Shown: in pieces, positions 55,859 through 64,000 of the stretch | How positions within the stretch are numbered: the first letter of the stretch is position 1 | Layout: each line of letters starts with the position of its first letter | Translations under genes and position numbers: made by a program | The notes under the pieces: generated by a model | The model's input: only the letters and a program-made list of their open reading frames with translations | What the model was told of the DNA's origin: nothing | Database searches by the model: none | NCBI RefSeq assembly: GCF_905220365.1 | Contig: NC_061134.1 | Location: 9,315,001-9,379,000 of the forward strand | Reading direction: 5' to 3' | DNA length: 64,000 nt | DNA from: Vanessa cardui | Taxonomy: Eukaryota; Arthropoda; Insecta; Lepidoptera; Nymphalidae

Positions 55859-56364
55859 CTCAGATTCTAAAAAGTATCCACATACCTAATTCCATCTAAA
55901 TAGGTTAAAACACTATTTAATCGTGAAATTATAATAGACAGAATTACATTCGCATTCATCATATTAGTATGATTATGTAAATAAACATTATATTTTTTGT
56001 TCAGTAAACACTATCCATATACATGGAACAATATAATCAATGTAAGTGGATTAGAAACGTATTGTATTATTAACAATTTTAATGGAGTTTGCGTTTAAAA
56101 TCCAATTAAACTAAAACTAAATACATAAACTCTCTCAATACAATTAAAGTTTAATCACAATTATGTTTCTAATAACAATTTAAGAACTTGCCTTTTAATT
56201 GTACTTCGTCAAAATAGATTACACAATGTTCGAAATTGATGAGGTTTTATTGACTGTTTCGGCCTCCGTGAAGGTTTTAGCCGTTTGTACGGTCGTGAAG
56301 GAAATATATTAATGCACAAGCATAGAAACAAGTACTCTACATTATCTCACTCCACAATTAGATC
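55859..56364. other. AT-rich intronic DNA, no element recognised
   Basis: Nothing supported. Confidence 0.5.
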
Positions 56365-56668
56365 AAGTCGAGATGGCCCAGTGGTTAGAACGCGAGCATC
56401 TTAACCGATGATTGCGGGTCCAAACCTAGGCAAGCACCGCTGATTCATGTGCTTAATTTGTCTTTATAATTCATCTCGTGCTCAGAGGTGAAGGAAAACA
56501 TCGTGAGGAAACCTGCATGTGACAAATTTCATAAAAATTCTGCCACATGTGAATTCCACCAACCCGCATTGGAACAGTGTGGTGGAATATGTTCCAAATA
56601 CCTTCTCCTCAAACGGAGAGGAGGCCTTTAGCCCAGCAGTGGGAATTTACAGGCTGTTGTTGTTGAAT
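56365..56668 (+). repeat. SINE-A, full length, plus strand
   Basis: A box TGGCCCAGTGG, B box altered to GCGGGTCCAAACC, complete body and a TGTTGTTGTTG tail. Confidence 0.9.
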
Positions 56669-56924
56669 AGATTTCAAGTACAGTTTGGAACGTAAATTCA
56701 TACTATGTGTCACAGAGTATTTGATAGAAAAAGCAATAACTTGAGCTGAATTCGGATAACTCAGAAACTGTTGAACTCCTGTCAAATCGAATAGTTCAAA
56801 TCCCCGAGTCAGTTAAACTATTCTGTGGTAACTCGAAACTTGCCAAAACACGAACGTGAAATGTCGAAATGTGTTATACAGAAATAATTATAAAATTATT
56901 AGGATACACGTTTTCAAATAAAGT

Positions 56925-57035
56925 CTAATTTTGATGAAATTCTACTACATGTATACGTCAACCCACATTGATACAGCGTTGTGGAATAAGGCTGTAGACC
57001 ACCAGTGGAACATTGACAGTCTGTTACTTTATAAC
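56925..57035 (+). repeat. SINE-A 3' fragment
   Basis: TACTACATGTATACGTCAAC, CATTGATACAGCGTTGTGGA, AGACCACCAGTGGAACATTG, then a (TTAC)-type tail. An internal stretch is deleted. Confidence 0.65.
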
Positions 57036-57040
57036 CTAAA

Positions 57041-57095
57041 TTGCGTATCACCGTGAGTCGGCTCAGAATATTTCACGAGTGAAAAAAACGAAGCG
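57041..57095 (+). repeat. REP-H motif
   Basis: TTGCGTATCACCGTGAGTCG then AATATTTCACGAGTGAAAAA. Similar to 60510-60560 (TTGCGGATCACTGTAAGTCG) and 901-950. Confidence 0.6.
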
Positions 57096-57132
57096 TCTTT
57101 TTACGTAATCTCACTGTTGATCAATATAGGTT

Positions 57133-57334
57133 ATGAAGTTTTTCCATCAAAGATACCCATATATTCACAATAGCATCCCAAAGAGTAAGGAACTTAGTCG
57201 CTTAATATATTGTGTGTCGGACCTTTCCGATTATGTCAGATATCCTTCTGTTCAAACTAATAAAGTTAGGCAATACACTACAACGTTTTTTCAGCTATGC
57301 ACGATTATGTATGCGTACCACCTTGAATTCGACC
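57133..57334 (+). other. Unassigned open frame preceding REP-B
   Basis: The frame starts MKFFHQRYPYIHNSIPKSKE. From about 57335 it runs into REP-B (the LADEHMGHLM part is repeat-derived). No domain is recognised, and I do not regard it as a gene. Confidence 0.1.
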
Positions 57335-57632
57335 TTTTTTATGGTTATAGGCTGGCGGACGAGCATATGGGCCACCTGATGGTAAGTGGTCACCATCACC
57401 CATAGACAATGACGCTGTAAAAAATATTAACTATTCCTTACATCGTCAATGTGCCACCAACCTTGGGAACTAAGATGTTACGTCCCTTGTGCTTGTAGTT
57501 ACACTGGCTCACTCACCCTTCAAACCGGAACAAAACAATACTAAGTTCTGTTATTTGGCGGTAGAATAACTGATGACTGGGTGGTACCTACCCAGACGGG
57601 CTTGCACAAAGCCCTACCACCAAGTAATCGAC
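57335..57632 (-). repeat. REP-B, full length, minus strand
   Basis: TTTATGGTTATAGGCTGGCG through TGGTCACCATCACCCATAGA and GTTACACTGGCTCACTCACC to GGGCTTGCACAAAGCCCTAC and CACCAAGTAA. Confidence 0.88.
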
Positions 57633-58014
57633 CTGAAGGACAATTGACCTAGATGATAATTATTTTCTATTGACTAAAACATATATATTATGATAAAAGT
57701 TATAAATAGTGCAAAGGGTCGGTCCTGTGACTTTCACGTCGTCAGGGCCATTTACAGTTGATTTATTGATGCTTTATGTATGTTACGTGTAAAGCGGTTA
57801 TCTTCAAGTTATTTATTTTGTACCGTCATACACTCTTTATACGGAGCGCTTTTCGCGTCAGTCAACATATTAATCATTCCTGTAACTTTAACGACATGAC
57901 TGTTCGTATAACGCAATGTACCTTACTCGGAAACGCGAAGTGTTTTTTTTTTGTAACTTAGTTTGATGGAAATGCTATGGGCCTGGACCTATGCACATAG
58001 ACAGTGCTATCGTA
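57633..58014. other. AT-rich intronic DNA, no element recognised
   Basis: Nothing supported. Confidence 0.5.
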
Positions 58015-58200
58015 ATAAAATGTTTTTTTTTATTGTCTATACCCCACCAACTTTTCCAAACCAAAATTCCCATGGTTGGTGGGGACCAACCATGGGAATT
58101 AAGATATGATGTGCCTTTTGTCTGTTCTTACATTGGTTCAAAAATAATGAGTGGATGGATTCCAGGTGGCCTTGCTGAAAGCTCTATCACCAAGTAAAAA
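58015..58200 (-). repeat. REP-B, minus strand, rearranged by a hairpin
   Basis: ACCAACCATGGGAATTAAGA, TGATGTGCCTTTTGTCTGTT and AAAGCTCTATCACCAAGTAA follow reversed REP-B. Left of 58085 the expected sequence is replaced by an inverted copy. Confidence 0.6.
58065..58100. repeat. 16-bp perfect hairpin, 4-nt loop
   Basis: AATTCCCATGGTTGGT (58065-58080), GGGG, ACCAACCATGGGAATT (58085-58100). The right arm matches REP-B (ACCAACCTTGGGAACT in other copies). Confidence 0.9.
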
Positions 58201-58864
58201 TATTGATGATCGGAAAATGATGTTGGACATTTCTTTAATATAGAATAGGTCTTAGAATAATAATTATTTTTGGAAGTAAAACTAATAAATATTATGGCAT
58301 TTATTTATACACACGACATGAATTATAAGTTAAAATTAATCATACGAGTAACGAGTATTTCAATACTATTAGCATGTTAAAACATTACCAGGAAGAACAT
58401 TTGTTACATCCGAGACCAAATTCGAAATTGCTACAAAATCCATTGAACCGTTTAAGCCATGATTGAGTTTGAAACATCCGAACTTTAGAATTATATTAAT
58501 TCCGACGAGTGAAATTATTATTCTACGTCGAAAGCGTCTATGAAATTGGGTCACAATTACATGTACGCCCTTGTTATATAGCTCACCTGTTGCGTGTTAA
58601 GACATGCGTGTACATCAAGTGTCCCCGCGGATAGCACTCGTGCAAATGGACTTGACTTGTGTAATAACCTAGTAATAAATGGACTCAGTTCGTATGTATA
58701 TACATTCTTATAAATAATAAAATTTGTTTGGGTGTGATTTCGTCTGCCCAGTTTGAACACCAATGTCATTATTACTTTAATTTCATTGAGTCTTTATTTA
58801 TTCTCACTCATATATAATTACATTTTAAATATAAAGTACAAACATACAAAATATATTTAAAAAT
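58201..58864. other. AT-rich intronic DNA, no element recognised
   Basis: Two short minus-strand frames (58369-58554 and 58557-58769) have no domain. Confidence 0.45.
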
Positions 58865-59040
58865 ATAAAATACAGAGGCCAATCAGTGGCGGAAACAGGG
58901 TCCAAACCGGTGGCCAGGGCTCCAAAGAGAGGAACTTCCTCACAATACGCGCCGTGCCTTGGAGTGTTGCCTTCTGTATCAGGCCCTTGACCTGTTAGGG
59001 TGTTGGTCTAGGCTTTTGGCCATTAAGCCATTCGCTGAAA
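58865..59040. other. GC-richer insert of unknown nature
   Basis: A sharp change to balanced composition, with GCGGAAACAGGGTCCAAACC, GGTGGCCAGGGCTCCAAAGA and TATCAGGCCCTTGACCTGTT. No long frame and no tRNA structure. Probably a fragment of a mobile element I do not recognise. Confidence 0.35.
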
Positions 59041-59093
59041 AAACTATCGGCACAATAACTATTAAGTTTATTATTATAATCTCATATATAATA

Positions 59094-59155
59094 TGAAAGG
59101 AGTCCTTAGCCCAGCAGTTGGAATTTACAGGCTGTTACTTTACTTTACTTTTATT
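59094..59155 (+). repeat. SINE-A 3' end with (TTTAC) tail
   Basis: AAAGGAGTCCTTAGCCCAGC, AATTTACAGGCTGTTACTTT, then ACTTTACTTTT. Confidence 0.8.
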
Positions 59156-59569
59156 ATTATATAAACGATTTGCAATTGTGTGTACTACACGTGGCCCACT
59201 TAGAATGCAGATTTGAGTTCGAATCTACATTTGGGTATTTTTTTTTATTGAGACTAATAAAAATGACAATTTACTTACATTTACGGTGGATATATTATAC
59301 TCCTATACAAAATAGTTTCATCGGTTCTCGAGCGCACTTGTTTTTACACACTCTCTTTTTTCTCTTTTAACCTTTGTACTGATTTTGTTATCTCCATTGA
59401 AGATTAAGATTCTTTAAGTTTATTCGCCATGACCGATATTTTTTTACGGTTTTATGTGAGCGCCTTCGAATATTTAGATTTAGATCAAGATCATCCAAGT
59501 ATATGACAGATACATCATCTATGTGAATCAAAAATCCTACAAAAGAAAATATATATGGATTTTGTGCAC
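59156..59569. other. AT-rich intronic DNA, no element recognised
   Basis: Nothing supported. Confidence 0.5.
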
Positions 59570-59730
59570 ATACGTCTGGGTACTTGTGTAGGGTGAGTCA
59601 GCAAGTGTCACTAAACGTAATAACGATAAAATGCCTTAGCGATACAAAGAATGCTCAACATTTCTTTCAGTGCTTTTTGGAAGAGATGACAATTTTTAAT
59701 CACGTGTCCTATATACCATACGCCTGCCAA
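59570..59730 (+). repeat. REP-B, highly diverged
   Basis: CACATACGTCTGGGTACTTG, TAGGGTGAGTCAGCAAGTGT and GCTCAACATTTCTTTCAGTG, with large deletions. Confidence 0.4.
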
Positions 59731-61324
59731 AATTATAAAAAAAGTCTGAAATTGAAATCTCCTGATTCGGACTCATGAGAATAATCTGCAAATGGATTGT
59801 TACAACGTTAATCTTCACCGAGTAACTGAGCGACTACATTTAATCCTGCGTTGCATAAATGCAAATCGCATTATTCTAACAACATTGAATTATTTTCGGA
59901 GTTAAAGTCATTTCATATTAAATGTTGTTTGTTAAATTTGTTATTATTTAGTCTTTTCGAACTTTCAGAATACAAGAAGCGTACCTTTAAGGGGCAATAC
60001 ATACAAGTATTTTGTAGTAAAAATAAATCTGCTCGAAAAATATGCTTTTAGCCCCAAACTTATTTTATAAGTATTTAATATAAAGAAGAGGTCTTTACAT
60101 TTTTTTCACATTACTATAACATACATGTACATTAATATGTGAAGTTTATATTATTACCCCTTTTGAATAAAAAATACCCAGAAAGAGGAGTATGAAATTT
60201 TGCTCACTTAAAGTTTATACGAAGAAGTTCAGAGAACTAATATTTTTATGTACGTAACAGTTACTAGTTTTGGGAGTTTTCTGTAACGTATTATTGGTGA
60301 ACTCGTAATTTTGGTCGTTAGGTATAAAAAAATATTCATTTTCCCATTTATAATTGTAGTATAAGTATAGCTGATGAATAAATATATATAATTATTTAAA
60401 AAAAGAACACATGCATTTAACACATACATACATATCCAATATAAAACATTCTTCGATTTCATTTATACAATGCACATGTCGAGTTTAAAAATGACGCCAT
60501 TTTGATCAATTGCGGATCACTGTAAGTCGGTTTTCAATATTTCACGAGTAAGATTCAAAATAATTAAGAAAACAAATACTATGAAAATTAAAAAAAAATA
60601 CATACTGAACAATATGCAAAAGAGGTTCAATAACAAAAACAAATAGATGTTCTGCAAATTCGAAGCAAAGATTGCAAAACATTGTTTGGATAAAGATCCA
60701 TTGAATTGCAAACAGATGCCTTAAGAATATTTTATGAAATAATATTCGAAGCCTGATTATGAAATCACATTCGAATTTTGCGCAATACATTAATGAAATT
60801 TTCGTATGCCCATCTAAATATTAACATTCTTTGTGCGTGATTCGACTCGACAAACTCAAAAAATTCTTCGTGAACTCGTTTGTTTTATTAATTTGGCATG
60901 TTTTTTTCGAAATCATAAATAAAGCTTTTGTTAAAAGCGTGGAGATACTATGTGTTAATTTTTAGTCAACATATCCATTTAATTGATATATTTGAATTAT
61001 TACAGAGTTTACTACTCTGTGAATCCAAAATCTAAACTATGAGACTGTTCTATAGGACGATACAAAAGTGTAAAAGAACCCAACATGACCATGTCATGTC
61101 ATATCATTTATGTACCAACAGAATATACAGAGAATTATATACATTAAAAATGTGTACATAGGGATAACTTATCTCTAACAAGAGATCTCTTCCAGAAACC
61201 CTGAATCTAGTGGAGATTATTTGTAGTACAGATTTATGGTGTAGGTACAATATCAATTAGTTTTATATTATAAAATTCAAGTAGACTTAACGATAAATTA
61301 ATACACACTAAATACAAATAAATA
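59731..61324. other. AT-rich intronic DNA
   Basis: A REP-H motif lies at 60510-60560. Long AT-rich hydrophobic frames (for example 60517-60790, minus) are composition artefacts. No gene supported. Confidence 0.5.
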
Positions 61325-61347
61325 CAATAATATATACCTATATATAC

Positions 61348-61396
<49 letters not shown>

Positions 61397-61401
61397 TACA
61401 T

Positions 61402-61458
<57 letters not shown>

Positions 61459-61530
61459 TATTATTATTATATACATATATATACATTCAACGTACATAGA
61501 TACAAAAAAAAATATATATAAATACATACA
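61325..61530. repeat. TA-rich microsatellite, (TA)n with ATAC units
   Basis: Almost pure TA with interspersed CATA/TATG units over about 200 bp. It abuts the 3' end of the LINE at 61548, so it probably grew from that LINE's tail. Confidence 0.92.
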
Positions 61531-61547
61531 TATAAAATAAATTAAAC

Positions 61548-62958
61548 TTAAGTGGAAAGAAAGTGTTGCTTGACTCTGATTTTAAACGAATTTATCGTAA
61601 CATTATTATAGAAAATATTATCGGGAAGAGAGTTCCATAGGCGAGCGGCAACAACGGAAAACGAGTTACCATAGGAAGTAGTATTAAAAAATGGTACCTC
61701 AAGAGTTTTCGACGCCACACATGCGCGTACTGGTCTTTCACGAGCAGGACAGAACAGAAAACGCTCATGTAGGTAATCAGGGCTACCATGTTTTAATATT
61801 TTAAAAAGAAGCGATAAAATGTGCAAGCTCCGGCGAAGTCGGATAGGAAGCCACTTTAACTGACGTCGATATTGAGAAATGTGATCAAATTTGTGCAGAC
61901 CGTAAATGAAACGAATGCACAAATTTTGAAGTCTATCTAGTTTGTCAAGCAGCTCATCATTCGCATCAAGATAGCAAACATCAGCGTAGTCCAGGATGGG
62001 AAGAAGAAGGGATTGTGCAAGTAAAATTTTTGTTTTGAAAGGAAGGAAGTTCTGCAAACGTTTTAGAGAATGCAGAGAGAAATGGACACGTTTACTGACT
62101 TCGTTAACCTGAGCTCTCCATGATAAATTGCAATCTATAACTAGCCCCAGATTACAAGCTTGGTCACTATATGCAATTTTAGTTCCACCATAGACAATTG
62201 ATGGTACAATATCCCAATTAATCTTGCTACGTAACTGTCTGGTACCTATTATCAGTGCCTTCGACTTCAAGGGATTAACAAGAAGCCCAAAGGATGCAGC
62301 CCAGTTCTTAATTTTTGCAAGATCATAATTGATATCATGTATGGTCGAACACAGATTTGATAAGGTGGCGTGTCTATAAAGTTGTAAATCGTCTGCATAG
62401 AGATGGTAGTGAGAAGAAATAACTTTGGTAATTTCATTAATGAAGATTGAAAACAGAAGAGGAGAAAGTACGCCGCCTTGCGGAACGCCAGCAGAGAGAT
62501 CAGCCCAGTCCGAGGAAGCCTCATCAGACTTTACCATCTGCCGACGACCACGAAGATAAGATTCGAACCAATCAATCACAGGCTGAGCAAAGTTAAGTGA
62601 GCGAAGGATACCAAGCAATACATCAAAGTCGACTGAATTAAAGGCATTGCTAAAATCGAGCAAAATGAGAATAGTAAACTCTCTTTTGTCCATAGCAAAG
62701 CGAATGTCTTCAGTGACTTTAAGCAGTGCGGTGGAAGTACTGTGACCGGAACGGAAACCGGATTGAAAAGGACTAAGGAGATGATTATGTGTTAGGAATT
62801 CTGACATTTGCTTACGTACAACGTCTTCAAGGATTTTTGATAGGATAGGCAAAATAGAGATGGGACGAAATTGTGAAAATGAAGATGGATTTGATATTTT
62901 AGGTAAAGGAATCACGTGTGCTAACTTCCAAACTGCTGGAAAGGTATTGGATTCATCC
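61548..62958 (-). pseudogene. 5'-truncated LINE ORF2, reverse transcriptase of L2/CR1 type
   Basis: An open minus-strand frame of 455 codons to 61548, readable a little further upstream to about 62956 (SNTFPAVWKLAHVIPLPK). Motifs, counted from codon 62915: FRPISILPILSKILE (16-30), SGFRSGHSTSTALLK (52-66), LLDFSNAFNSVDFD (85-98), AGVPQGGVLSPLLFSIFIN (141-159) and HLYADDLQLYR (170-180). The C-terminus has RLQNLCIRFIYG, KFDHISQYRRQLKWLPIRLR and AARLWNSLPDNI, which resembles L2-group elements. The RT is intact with its YADD catalytic box. The endonuclease and ORF1 are missing, as expected for 5' truncation on insertion. No stops or shifts are seen, so the insertion is fairly young. It lies antisense in the putative intron 3 of the FN3 gene. 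Confidence 0.9.
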
Positions 62959-63155
62959 TGTCATCAATAATTTCTATACTAAACAGATTCAATAAACGTG
63001 TTTTCTATTTTCTTTTTTAATAGGGAAACTCCAAACTCTGCTACATGTGAGACGACTGAGAAATTAATAGCCAAATACTCACAATCGATCAAATTTAATG
63101 AGAGTAAAGAATATTTTCCCAGAATTAATTAATTTCTGAGAAACTCTAATTTAAT
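62959..63155. other. AT-rich DNA, no element recognised
   Basis: Nothing supported. Confidence 0.5.
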
Positions 63156-63425
63156 CTATATATTAAATATAAATAAATTTAAATATGAGACAACATCACA
63201 TACATTACTCTGATCCCAATGCTAAACCTAAGCTAAACCACTTGTGTTATGGAAAATCAGGAGTAACGAAGGAACCACAAACACCCAGACCCAAGAAAAC
63301 ATAGAAAACTAATGATAATCTACATTGACTCGGCCGGGAATCGAACCCGGGACCTCGGAGAGGCGTACCCATGAAAACCGGTGTACATACCGCTCGACCA
63401 TGGAGGTCGTCTATATATATTAAAT
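63156..63425 (-). repeat. SINE-G, full length, minus strand, with target-site duplication
   Basis: Reading in reverse, the head starts at about 63410 (GACGACCTCCATGGTCGAGC: A box TGGTCGAGCGG), then the B box GGTTCGATTCCCGGC (reverse of 63341-63355), then a body ending at an A-rich stretch near 63169. The flanks CTATATATTAAAT (63156-63168) and CTATATATATTAAAT (63411-63425) are a target-site duplication differing by one TA unit. This is the most complete copy in the window. Confidence 0.87.
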
Positions 63426-63509
63426 GTCATATTTTAATTTTAAAGAACAGTATCAAAATTAATAAAGTAAACATTTTACCTTTAATTCAATTGCTAAAAC
63501 TAAAGTAGT

Positions 63510-63772
63510 AACCCCATAAAATTCCACTACAGGGCTTAGTCCTTCCTTTGAGGGAAAAGGTTAAAGAAAAGAAAAGCTTATCCCATCCACGCTTTTTCGC
63601 TTTTATCCGGGATTTTCACCTGAGATATGGTTTCCTTATGATATATACCTTGACCGCCTAGCAGTAGATGATATAACATTGATTAAACACATAAAATGCA
63701 GTTGCCTATTATTATTTGAACCTTTAAACTTCGGTTAAGAATCACGTGTTTTAAGCACTAAGATATCAAGGC
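63510..63772 (-). repeat. SINE-A, minus strand, highly diverged
   Basis: TTCCACTACAGGGCTTAGTC then CTTCCTTTGAGGGAAAAGGT at the tail side. CTTCGGTTAAGAATCACGTG and TTTTAAGCACTAAGATATCA are the decayed head. Confidence 0.6.
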
Positions 63773-63774
63773 AG

Positions 63775-63895
63775 CATACTCGTATTATAATCGAATTTAC
63801 ACTAATATTTTAAATGTGAAAGTAACTGCGCCTTTCTCTCTGGTACTATTTAACAGCTAAACAATTGAAGCGAATTTGATTTAATTTGGTATTAT
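63775..63895 (-). repeat. RTE-C LINE-tail scrap, minus strand
   Basis: AATATTTTAAATGTGAAAGT, AACTGCGCCTTTCTCTCTGG and TGAAGCGAATTTGATTTAAT follow the reversed end of the family. Confidence 0.5.
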
Positions 63896-63902
63896 AATAT
63901 AC

Positions 63903-64000
63903 AACAAACAACAACAACAGAAGCCTGTAAATTTCCCCTGCTGGGCTAAAGGCTTCCTCTTCCTTTGAGGAGAAGGTTTGGAACATATTCCACCACGCTG
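63903..64000 (-). repeat. SINE-A, minus strand, cut by the window end
   Basis: AACAAACAACAACAACAGAA (reverse of a TTG tail), GCCTGTAAATTTCCCCTGCT, TTGAGGAGAAGGTTTGGAAC and TTCCACCACGCTG. The head lies outside the window. Confidence 0.88.

Noticed and set aside
61234..61540. Frames rich in Tyr and Ile on both strands
   Set aside because: Translations of the TA microsatellite.
63330..63410. Possible true tRNA gene at the GGTTCGATTCCCGGC site
   Set aside because: The head is followed by the SINE-G body, it repeats at 47225 and 27530, and it is flanked by a target-site duplication, so it is a SINE.
1..64000. CRISPR arrays, operons, riboswitches, phage or bacterial systems
   Set aside because: The sequence is eukaryotic, with spliced exons, SINEs and LINEs. 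No regularly spaced identical repeats or gene clusters are present.

Overview
The window looks like nuclear DNA of a butterfly or moth (Lepidoptera). It is AT-rich, gene-poor and full of interspersed repeats. The commonest is a tRNA-derived SINE that I recognise as Metulj-like, and there are lepidopteran-style RTE tails, Helitron and LINE sequences. The order-level assignment is inferred from repeat types and has not been checked by a search.

Only two host genes can be supported. (1) A plus-strand gene is spread over about 20 kb. It has a signal-peptide exon (coding 29983-30058), a first half-FN3 exon (32953-33085) and a second half-FN3 exon (49431-49576, or from 49400). These join into one fibronectin type III domain with phase-1 outer boundaries, so this is the 5' part of a secreted or membrane protein whose remaining exons lie beyond the window. 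(2) A complete, intact histone H2B gene (44988-45362, minus strand) sits inside the 16.3-kb second intron, antisense to the FN3 gene and without other histones beside it.

The rest is mobile DNA. Autonomous-type pieces are: a nearly intact jockey/CR1-superfamily LINE (34631-37806) with a frameshifting deletion in its endonuclease; a decayed relative (23170-24015); a decayed RTE endonuclease-RT (38978-40105, minus); a broken Helitron Rep with a recognisable 5' terminus at 42026 (minus); and a 5'-truncated L2/CR1-like RT (61548-62958, minus) next to a TA-rich microsatellite.

Repeat labels used below: SINE-A = tRNA-derived SINE, A box TGGCCCAGTGG and B box GGTTCAAACCC, tail (TTG)n or (TTTAC)n. 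REP-B = about 270-bp repeat starting TTGGTGGTAGGGCTTTGTGC and ending near CCGCCAACCTATACCATAAA. RTE-C = LINE 3' tail with GAGTTCAAGTTTGCTTC and GACAGACAGAGTTACTTTC. REP-D = tail with ATTGTCCATGTATTATATA and TCACTCTATCTATTAAA. REP-E, REP-I, REP-K = other LINE-tail-like repeats. SINE-G = second tRNA-derived SINE with GGTTCGATTCCCGGCCGAG. REP-H = short motif around CAATATTTCACGAGTGAAA. There is also a two-copy MITE family with about 36-bp terminal inverted repeats (14136-14475 and 51290-51607, opposite orientations).

The most unusual structures are two tandem near-perfect hairpins at 20708-20813; several other perfect short hairpins with 2-15-nt loops, some of which clearly replace part of a known repeat; a 69-bp inverted repeat at 21688-21953; and a perfect 73-bp direct duplication (43800-43872 and 44835-44907) beside the H2B gene. 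I found no convincing new gene system. The rest is ordinary repeat-rich insect intergenic and intronic DNA.
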